Positions 55,954 through 64,000 of a DNA stretch of 64,000 nucleotides are shown piece after piece (within the stretch, counting starts at the first letter, position 1; every line of letters begins with the position of its first letter). The stretch covers positions 83,592,501 through 83,656,500 of the forward strand of contig CM075674.1 in NCBI GenBank assembly GCA_037962975.1, read 5' to 3'. A program made the position numbers and the translations under genes. The DNA is from Clitoria ternatea (lineage: Eukaryota > Streptophyta > Magnoliopsida > Fabales > Fabaceae). The notes under the pieces were generated by a model that saw only the letters and a list, made by a program, of their open reading frames with translations, was not told the origin of the DNA and made no database searches.

Positions 55954-58900
55954 CTATGTAACATTTTGTTTAACGACTACATACTCTGTGTCTGTTTCAG
56001 TTTCAAATTCCCTCTCAGTTTCAGTGTCACTGTAGTTATCTATTTGAACAAGTTCATCAGTATCCAAATCAGCCCTAGACCATTTTGATCGAGAGACAAG
56101 GTCTTTGTCAATGTGTTCACCCCCCGTAGTGGCGAGTGTCTCATCCATTATGACTGGATCAATCTTGAACAACAAATTGGCATCGTTGAGCTCGTGTGGT
56201 GCAAGCGGATAAGCGTCATCGACCTCCTCGGAGACATTGTCAGTGATCTGACTTCGGGCCTTGGCCTTGATTACTGCATACCAGTCCCGATGTCCTCCCG
56301 GGAAGTCGGTGTAATAAACCTGCTCAGCTTGTTGGGCAAAAATGAAGGGATCAAACCCTTTATATCTACTATTCTTCTTGACCTCAACTAAGCCGTAGTT
56401 GTTGTCAACCTTTGTCCCAACACCAATTGTGTTGTCGAACCAATCACATTTGAATAGAACAATATCTCTTCTTAGTCGTCCAGAGAACGAAACTTCAACA
56501 ATCTCCGTCAGCACTCCATAAAAGTCTTCTTCCAACTGTCCGGCGGTGCCTTTAAAACAAACCCCGTAGTTATGGGTGCGCATCCCTTCACTCCATTGAA
56601 GAATATTAAACTTGTAGCCATTTACGTAGTAAATAGGCCATTTTTTAACAGTTTTCACCGGCCCCCAAGAAAGGGCTTGGAGTAAAGAATCTTCAATATG
56701 GTTGTTTGGGTCTTGTATCTATGTACAACATAAGAAGTAGGTCATCGTTAGATAACGGGAGTTAGAAGCAAATAGGCTTAAAAACACTTGGTATACGGGT
56801 CTTACGTGTTGCGCGAACTAACCAACGAACTTGGATGACACCTCACTATGAATTTGGTCATCAGTTAAATCATTTTGCTCAAGTTTTAGCATATCTGTGT
56901 ATAAGCTATTCAAAGGAAACAAATTTAGATACTATAAAAGCTACGTTAAGAATGTATAATATAACTTCTATGACTTACTCAATAAAGGGTTCCACTTCTG
57001 GGCAATTTAGAAGAATGTACAAGTGAGCCGCCTTTCGATCTTTCTCATCAATGTAACATTTTGTGAGCCTGCCCCCCGGGTGACCAGGATAGTTGAAAAT
57101 CGATGTTTGTTCATCAAACCCTGTGCGGTTGGCTACCCCAAGATTGCGGGGAATTCTACTCATTCTAGTTTCTATCTCCGTCGGAAAATAGAAAGAAGCA
57201 AAGGTTGTCATTTCTTCGACTAAGTATGCCTCACAAATTGATGCTTCAACGCAGGCTTTGTTCGACACTTTATCTTTTAAAGAGCGTAAGAATCTTCAAC
57301 ATCATTAACAAGATAGTGTTAAGTTAGAAAATACTATTATAAGAAGTGTTTGCAAGGAAATTAAAGAGTTCACCAAGCATTCACCTTTCGAATGGATACA
57401 TCTAACGATACTGCACTGGGCCACCAACCAAGGCCTCGTACGGTAGATGGATAGGCAAATGCTCCATGGAGTCAAAAAAACTTGGTGGGAAAATCTGCTC
57501 CAACTTACAAATCAATACCGGGATAGTTTCTTCCATCTTCACAAGTTTCTCCACAGTCAACGAAGTAGCCGTCAACTCCTTAAAGAAGTGACTCAACTCC
57601 ACTAACAGTTTCCAAATAGGCTTCGGTAAGGCATGAAACGCGTACGGGAGTAGTTGCTGCATAAACACATGGCAATCATGACTTTTCATGCCAAACACCC
57701 TGCCCTCCTTCACGTCGACACATCTACTCAAGTTAGAAGCGAATCCGTCAGGCAGGGTCAACCCATTCATCCAAATACACACAGCAATCTGTTGTGGTCT
57801 AATTAAAGCATATTTTGCATGGGGTTTAAACATTCTTCCACGTCCCGCATCCCTCAACTCCAACTCCTTCCTGGAACACCAAATCGGAAGGTCTAGACGG
57901 CTCTTCTCGTTGTCCTTTGTTCTCCCTTTGATGTCCATAACAGTGTCAAAAATATTCATGAAAACATTACGTTCAGTGTGCATGACATCAATGTTGTGTC
58001 TTAACAACAAGTCTTTCCAATATGGCAAATCCCACAAGACACTCTGCTTCACCTAGTGATGTTCCTTACCGTAACCCGCAAACTCCTTAACACTCTTGTC
58101 CCAGATGTAAGGATACTCTTCGACCCTCTGCCAAACCCGTGCACCAGATAACCTTCGGGGTGGAGGTTCATTAACAACCTTGTTCTTCTTAAAAGCGGTT
58201 TTGTTCCTCCTAAACGGGTGATCCAACGGTAGAAACTTTCTATAACAGTCAAAGAAACTTGTCTTGCCACTAACAGGGAGTGATTCCCCCCCGGTATGTT
58301 CCATGCATACAGGGCAAGCAAGCTTCCCAGACGTGGACCATCCAGAGAGCATACCATAGGAAGGGAAGTCGTTAATAGTCCACATCAAAATAGCACGCAT
58401 CATAAAGTTGTTCTTCAAAGACGCATCGTATGTCATTACCCTGACATCCCATAATTGTGATAACTCTTCAACCAACGGTTGCAAAAACACGTCTATGTTC
58501 GCCTTTGGATTTTTGGGTCCTGGAACCAGTATAGATAGAAACATGACCTCCCTCTTCATACACATATCAGGAGGCAGATTGTATGGGGTCAGGATGACTG
58601 GCCAACAAGAGTAAGCTCTTCCGTATTGACCGAACGGGTTAAACCCATCAGTACATAAGCTAAGTCTTACATTGCGCGGCTCAGCAGAAAAGTCCAGATA
58701 TAGCTCATCCAAACACTTCCATGCTTTCCCGTCGGAAGGATGGCAAAGAAACCCCTCTTGTGTTCGATTCAGAGCATGCCAACGCATGTGTTTTACCGTG
58801 GACAATGAGGCATACAGGCGTTGAAGACGCGGTGTTATAGGGAAGTACCACATTTTCTTCCTGGCCGTCCGGGTTACCTTCCCTCTCCTTTTAACGGTCT

Positions 58901-59696
58901 TGTAGCGTTCCTCATTACAATGCAGACATTTTGTGACACTCTTGTCTGCAAACTTATTTCTGAACAGCATACATCCACCAACACAACACTCTATCTTCAC
59001 ACAACCCAACCCCAAGTTTGCCACTTGTTTCTTAGCACGGTACAGGTTTGCTGGCATTCTGTGATTACTAGGCATGGTGGAACCCATCAGATTGACCATC
59101 CTATCAAAACAACCTCCAGAAAGATTATAATCTGCCTTTAGGCTTAAAGCAGCTAGGGAGGCGGATAACTCAGTGTGACTGTTGCACCCATCCCACAATG
59201 GAGTCTGAGCCACCGCCAACAAATCATAAAATCTCTTCACCTCCGGATTAGGATCCTCCTCTACATTGTCAGAGTCCCCATGACCTGCTTGGTCATTATG
59301 TTCCAGCATACGCCCGATGGAGGGTCCAACATGATCCATCACCATTTGTTCTATGTTGTTGTACGTATCCCTGTTTCCTCCAACCTCGTAGTACGACTGT
59401 TGCACGGTTACGTCTGATGGTCTACGCGGTAACTGCTCACCATGGTTGTACCAGCAGTGGTATGTTTCCATGAACCCTTTCTCAGTTAGGTGGCACATGA
59501 CATCATCCGCGTATTCAAAACTCATGCATTTGCACCTTGAGCACGGACAACGAATCTTCTGAGTCACTTCAAATGCAGGCGTGTTTGCCATAGCGAACGG
59601 AATGAACTCCAATAGCCCCATCATAAACTCCTCAGTCACTCGCCGATTGTGATCTAGTCGGTTGTACATCCATCGCCGATTTACCGGTACCTCCAT
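55954..59696 (-). pseudogene. Tnp2 transposase of the CACTA element, several nonsense codons
   Basis: It starts at the ATG at 59696. The transposase-associated domain is at residues 1-90 (WMYNRLD, IRCPCSRCKC, CYxWYNHGE). The Tnp2 core spans about 200-600 (LGLGCVKIECC, LCTDGFNPFG, WPVILTPYNLPP, ACPVCMEHT, LPLDHPFRRNKTAF, then LPYWKDLLLRHNIDVMH after the first stop). A DUF4218-like part follows (FGMKSHDCHVFMQQLLP, LPIHLPYEALVGGPVQYR). Introns lead to exons at 57293-56977, about 56870-56805, and 56705-55954 with a DUF4216-like domain (GWCFKG-type, FYGVLTEIVEVSF, LFKCDWFDN). Three in-frame TAG stops (58053-58055, 57402-57404 and near 56812) all replace Trp. The enzyme would cut and join element ends. 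Confidence 0.85.
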
Positions 59697-59835
59697 TTAT
59701 AATATCTAACAAGCACGATTTCTGTTACCTTACACATTTAAATTTTTATTTAACTATCGGTTGTGAATCACTCTATCTCTTTGATATTGCAAATTGGTGG
59801 GGCCCTATCCCATTCGGGATGAATATGCAACCATC

Positions 59836-60064
59836 CGTAACCCATCCTATAATTGTATGTGGTCTATCTTGAGTTGAATGAATGTTCATTTGAAATTTCG
59901 GCAGCATTTCGCATTGGTCCCCGAGTACACAGAGATACGTACGGTATGAAACACCACACGCAGACATGCACCCTGGGGACAATACGAAACACCATAACCG
60001 AAATTTCAAATAAACATTCATTAAACTTCTCAAGATAGACCACATACAACATTGATGGGTTACG
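59836..60064. repeat. Inverted repeat (hairpin) upstream of Tnp2
   Basis: The left arm has TGTATGTGGTCTATCTTGAG, then GAATGTTCATTTGAAATTTC. The right arm, reversed, has TGTATGTGGTCTATCTTGAG, then GAATGTTTATTTGAAATTTC. Arms are about 90-100 bp and the loop about 40 bp. It could be a foldback MITE or a 5'-region structure of the CACTA element. Confidence 0.75.
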
Positions 60065-60237
60065 CCCTACAGGTTACAAATTCATACCAAACTGTCCAAC
60101 CGGGACAATTCATGATCCAACACAACACGGTACATCGACCGGTTGTTTTGAAACTTGAACGGGAATCTAATGGGTACACACACGACTAAACCCTACATTA
60201 TTAAAGTTGAGTTTCATTTTTTAAGTTCCCTAAGAAA

Positions 60238-60335
60238 GGGAGTCTGCCAAAATTTTGGCAGAGTCTCCCCTGTAAACTAGACATTTCCCAAATTTACAAA
60301 CGGCCTCTTACATATAGAAAACTTCCCAGTATAGA
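60238..60335. repeat. Shared block, copy 2, with near-perfect palindrome
   Basis: GGGAGTCTGCCAAAA at 60238-60252 pairs with TTTTGGCAGAGTCTCCC just after it. The downstream text matches the TnpA-intron block at 55380. Confidence 0.65.
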
Positions 60336-60388
60336 TAAATAAACATATCATACGCATTGTATATGATATTCACAGTTATGAACACGAA

Positions 60389-60611
60389 ATCATGTTATCA
60401 ATATATAAAATCAATGCCTAATGAGCTCTGCTCTCCACTAACAAACAACATTACACATGCATCGTAAATCATGTTATCAGCACACAAAACCAATGCCTAA
60501 TGAGCTCTGCTCTCCACTAACAAACAACATTACACATGCATAAAAAATCATGTTATCAGCACACAAAATCACTGCCTAATGAGCTCAGCTCTCCACTAAC
60601 AAACAACAATC
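60389..60611. repeat. 79-bp tandem repeat, 2.8 copies
   Basis: Units begin with ATCATGTTATCA at 60389, 60468 and 60547, giving an exact 79-bp period. Each contains CCTAATGAGCTC and CTCTCCACTAACAAACAAC. The last unit stops near 60611. They lie upstream of Tnp2. Confidence 0.85.
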
Positions 60612-61153
60612 AACAAACATACACTTCAACACATACAACACACATAGCCGGATAACTTAGCGTTAGGGGATTACCGTCGAAAGAGAGATAGCGATGGAGA
60701 CAAAGCTGATGAGAGCCAAACACAGACCACGCGTAAAGTGTATTGGTCTGCATTACAAAGTTGATTATTAACAGTGTTAATCAAAGTTCCCAACATTCAA
60801 CTGGTTTCCATAATGAAGTTTCTAAAGATGTAATAGATAAGAATGTAATAACTTTTAGCTTTACAACTTACTAAAAAAGAGATAGCTGAGAAACTGAATC
60901 CTAATCAATCTGTCAATGGGAATTTTTCCTTTGAGTTGTGCTGAACTACTAGAAACTACTGTAAATCTCTATGAATTAAGTTCAAGGTTGATTGATTATC
61001 TGAAACAATAATATTCATATAATGGTTTCCTTCCTACCTTCTTATTACAGAAGTCCTGTTTAAGCTGTTTTCAGTTACATCATTAATGATATTGAAGCTG
61101 TACCTGTTTTTTGTCAGACATACAGAGTCGTCACTATCACACTATAACACTAT

Positions 61154-61541
61154 ATTACTGTTGATAGAGCCCAGCCTCAACAAGGATCATCACGAGATGA
61201 TGGTGAGAGCTCCCGAGAGCGTGGTCGTCATCGTGGTCGTGACAGAGATTATGGAGGTGGTCGAGGATCACGCAGGCGGTGAATGCTTTAAGTGTGGTAA
61301 ACCTGGTCATTTTGCTAGGGAGTGCCCTGGTAAAGGGTCAAGAGGGGGAAGGTATGGTGGCAGAGAAAGTAGATATGGTGGAGGCAGTGGTGGTGGTGAC
61401 TATGGTCCTGACAGAAATGTAGATCGTTCTTCTGGTGGGCGCAACAGGGATGCTGGTAATCATGGAGACTCTGGAAATGCCCGATATCATCGTGATCGTG
61501 CTGGACCATACGAGCGAAGGGGATCAGGAGGCTTTCGTTGA
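61154..61541 (+). pseudogene. RZ-1-type glycine-rich RNA-binding protein, C-terminal fragment
   Basis: It begins with the last residues of an RRM (ITVDRAQPQQG). An Arg/Asp/Gly-rich stretch follows, then a zinc knuckle CFKCGKPGHFARECPGKG and a Gly/Arg/Tyr/Ser tail ending YERRGSGGFR and TGA. RRM, CCHC knuckle and RGG-rich tail is the domain order of plant RZ-1 nuclear proteins, which bind RNA and affect splicing. The RRM itself is not found in the preceding 400 bases. A one-base frame change lies near 61271, between the Arg-rich stretch and the knuckle. The fragment could be the last exon of a gene whose front was displaced by the CACTA element. Confidence 0.7.
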
Positions 61542-62059
61542 TATAATTAGTCGTTTCATTAAGGTATACATTATGCAATGATGTGTGTTGTGTTGACATC
61601 TTTTTGTACTTAATTTTCTTGGTTTTAATGAAATTGTAATTGTGATGTTTTGCAGCTATTGAAATTGAAGAGGTTGCTGTAAGTGCTCCAACTTTCTTTT
61701 TCATTCAATGTTTTGGGATTGTTGCTTGGATGGATCAATGATACCAGTGTTATGATATGCAATACTCAGCACGTCATTTCAAACTTTTATGTTCCTATAT
61801 GCTGATCTTTTGGTCTGTTGAAATCTTATGCATGCTTGACTTAAGGTCAAATTTTTTGTTGTGCTCTATGTATCTATAACAGTGTTATCAATAAAAATTA
61901 TACCATTTGTAAGGAGTGATTTTGGAAATATATCAATTCTGAAGGTTCCAGAAGAGTTTCTTTTCTCACCTATTCCAGTTAGAGAAAATGTTAGTGTAAA
62001 CTGACTAATTTGCATCTAAATACATCATCATATCTGATTTGCCTTTTTCTACTTACCAG

Positions 62060-62275
62060 ATTAAGAAACAGTCCTAGTAAACTTGCCATCCTGAACCCTA
62101 CACCATATATATCTCCAGCAGAAATATAAATTTGAACATTATGATCTATGCCTAGTGCTGTCAATACCATAGCAGTTTCCTCAGGTGTTAAAGGGCATAA
62201 GCCTTCTTTCCTCTTAAGCTCAGAATCAATGACTTTTACCTTCCACAGGGGATAAGCATATTTGAGAAATACCAT
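62060..62275 (-). pseudogene. O-fucosyltransferase family protein, single-exon fragment
   Basis: KYAYPLWKVKVIDSELKRK, EGLCPLTPEETAMVLTALGI and VQIYISAGDIYG match the C-terminal half of the plant GDP-fucose protein O-fucosyltransferase family (Golgi type II membrane proteins). The GERRM-like motif that follows reads GFRM, and similarity stops after LFLNLV near 62060. No neighbouring exon was found on either side, so this is an orphan exon or gene fragment. Confidence 0.7.
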
Positions 62276-64000
62276 TTGCTAAACTTACACTCAAATAATG
62301 ACAATTAGAGAAGAAAAATAGATGTTTGTAAAAGTTGATTTAGGAAACAGTGAAAACAAATTAAGAAGGTAAAATGAATGAAACTTTTCTCGTAACTTGA
62401 CACTTGTTATGGGCATTTGATTTTAGAAAATCTTTTTTGTTATTATTTTTTAATTTTGATATTAGTTATAAAACTGTTATATTCTTTTTTGTTTTCAAAA
62501 TCTATACAAAAAAACTGAAAACAACTATGTTTTTGTTTTAACTATTTCATTTACAAACTTTGAAAAATAAAAAATAAAGTGACTTGTAATTAAATTTGAA
62601 AATAAAAAATAAAAACAAAAATCATTTTTAATGATCAAAGAGGTCTCTTAAGTTGGAGAAGTTAGATGGGGAAAACTTGTAAAAATATTAAAGAGGATTA
62701 GTTGATTTTAACTAACTGGAGAAGTTTGATTTATTTTATCTCCTAGTTTCAGTTAATTTCTTTTCCTGTAAGTAGAAGTTTATCCAACCTGACTCTTAGT
62801 AGTATGTTTGGTATTCAAGTTAAGGCAGTGACAAACATTTTAACACACACTTCTCACTTCTAGGATTGAATATTTAGTGTGTAAATCTGCGTATTTGGTT
62901 AAGTTTGTGGCAGTTTCTGCGTGTTTGGTTCAGTTTGGTGCAACTCGTGCAACTAGAAATTCTTTTGAGGCAAAGTGTTTAATGAAATCAAATGCTGTTG
63001 AGTTTTTGAACAAAAAAATAAAAGCAAGTTAAACTAAAAATAACATGTTTTTAAAATCAAATGCTGTTTGGTTTCACTAATAATTAATATCTTTAACATT
63101 TTACAGATGAAGCAAAATTAAAAAATACATTTAGCAAAGTTTAGATTCATAGATTTGGTTTAGGGTTTACGAGAAATAACAGGTTTTTTCAATTCTGAAT
63201 TATCAGTTTTTTCAATATCTTTTCAATATCATCTCTTCTCTCTTCTTTTTTATTTCTTCTTGTCTCCTCTTAAGCTGAATGCTTGACCATTTCTCTGTTT
63301 CTGTGTTTATCTTCTTTTCTCTCTCTTCTTTTCTTTTCTCTTCTTTTCTCTCTCTTCTCTTTTGTTCTCTTCTCTTCTCTTCTCTTCTCTTCTCTTCTCT
63401 TCTCTCTCTGATTGCTTGGTCGTTTCTCTTCTCTCTTTTTATCTCTCTGTTTCTGTTTTAAATTTTTTTTTCCTTATTTTTTTAGTTCTCTCTCTCCTTA
63501 TTTTTTTAAGTTTTAGTCTTAATCTGATTATTATTTGTTTCAGTTCTCATTTCAATTTTCTATTTCAGTTGTTGTGCTGCTGTCCTATCTTCTTTTTTAG
63601 AACAAATGTAAATTTTTTGTTTCAGTTTTAAGTTGAATATTAATCTGTAAATAAATTTTTTCAGTTCTGTTATTGACATTATTTAATTTCAGTTGTCTTC
63701 TCTCTCTGATTCGTTGCTGTCCTCTCTCTCTATTTCCTGGAACTGAGAAATTATATTATGTATAAGGCAGAAAGAGGTATCATAACATTATGTGATGCGA
63801 GTAGTTGTGTATCAGGGGGTTGGAGAGTAGGTGTCCCTAACCAATCCAACTTTAGGTTAACTATATTTTTGGTTCTAAGCAGAAGAGGATTGTAGATGAA
63901 TTTTGTAAATAAAACATCCTCTAAAGTTAATTTTCTTTATCTCAATTTTCTTTATCTATTTTGAAAGAAAACTTGTTTAATTTGTAAATCTAATTGGAGG
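62276..64000. other. Non-coding AT-rich DNA
   Basis: No gene seen. An A/T-rich stretch near 62430-62640 (GAAAATAAAAAATAAA-type words) may be a worn MITE. C/T-rich microsatellite DNA occupies 63230-63470. Confidence 0.45.
63230..63470. repeat. Pyrimidine microsatellite, TTCTC-type
   Basis: Runs of TCTTC/TTCTC, nearly pure at about 63364-63403 and impure on both sides, with a repeated phrase TCTCTCTGATTGCTTGG. Open frames across it are artefacts of low complexity. Confidence 0.8.

Larger units (their letters stand above)
53250..60735 (-). mobile_element. CACTA (En/Spm) DNA transposon, right terminus not found
   Basis: The 3' terminus is CACTAAAAAAACACC at 53253-53267, followed by a 500-bp subterminal array. 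Two genes on the minus strand follow: a TnpA-like gene (55903-54099) and Tnp2 transposase (59696 to about 55954). This is the classical two-gene layout of plant CACTA elements. The expected inverted GGTGTTTTTTTAGTG at the other end is not seen anywhere in the window. Either the 5' end was lost near 60.7 kb, or the element carries the host gene fragments at 61-62.3 kb and ends beyond the window. Confidence 0.85.

Noticed and set aside
58408..59417. Several + strand frames across the Tnp2 gene
   Set aside because: They overlap a conserved transposase on the other strand and have no recognisable domains.
60869..60890. ACTTACTAAAAAAGAGATAGC as the second CACTA terminus
   Set aside because: It is in the same orientation as the left terminus and lacks the CACTA start; the other end must be inverted.

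Overview
This is a 64 kb stretch of plant nuclear DNA, almost certainly from a dicot and probably from a legume. The reasons are AT-rich intergenic DNA, GT-AG introns, an Ogre-like LTR retrotransposon, an Athila/Calypso-type element with a tRNA-Asp primer site, a TRIM-like element, a CACTA transposon with a Tnp2/TnpA pair, and Mutator- and hAT-like non-autonomous DNA transposons. I recognise only one apparently intact host gene: an eight-exon gene at 35773-45810 on the + strand for ribophorin I (OST1), a subunit of the ER oligosaccharyltransferase. The genus call is inference; no species-specific marker was seen.

Layout from left to right. (1) 1 to about 9.5 kb: the 5' half of a minus-strand Ogre/Tat-like Ty3 element. 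It has a long LTR, a tRNA-Arg-type primer site, an extra ORF1 with a coiled coil, gag, and a protease with a G-patch. All ORFs are broken, and RT/RH/IN would lie off the left edge. (2) 9.65-11.68 kb plus 24.2-24.35 kb: the gag-protease part of a second Tat-lineage element, split inside its protease by (3). (3) 11683-24204: a full-length 12.5 kb Athila/Calypso-type element with two 2.9 kb LTRs and an exact 5-bp target duplication. Its pol half is open, but gag/pro carries stops and frameshifts. (4) 24.4-27.6 kb: a decayed Del/Tekay-like LTR, primer site and gag. (5) 28.4-34.06 kb: an older Ty3 element whose LTRs hold 33-bp tandem repeats; a 2.2 kb solo LTR sits in its left LTR. (6) 35.8-45.8 kb: OST1. 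Its 5 kb intron 2 holds an antisense copia remnant, a hAT-like MITE and a TRIM-like element. (7) 47851-50644: a non-autonomous Mutator-like element with about 200-bp inverted ends, a 9-10 bp target duplication and a decayed piece of a ribosomal protein eL32 gene (a Pack-MULE), itself invaded by two further elements. (8) 53253 to about 60.7 kb: a CACTA element with its 3' terminus, a subterminal GCGAC/GTCGC array, and TnpA-like and Tnp2 genes on the minus strand, both with nonsense codons. (9) 61.15-62.28 kb: fragments of two host genes, an RZ-1-type RNA-binding protein and an O-fucosyltransferase. (10) A pyrimidine-rich microsatellite and AT-rich DNA up to the right edge.

Apart from OST1 the window is a record of repeated insertion: at least four sites show an element inside another element. 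The most unusual objects are the eL32-carrying Pack-MULE, the exact split of the Tat protease by the Athila-type element, the dispersed CCGAGTG words that fill its LTRs, and the block shared between the two CACTA genes. All coordinates and splice sites were read by eye. Family assignments rest on recognised motifs, without a database search.
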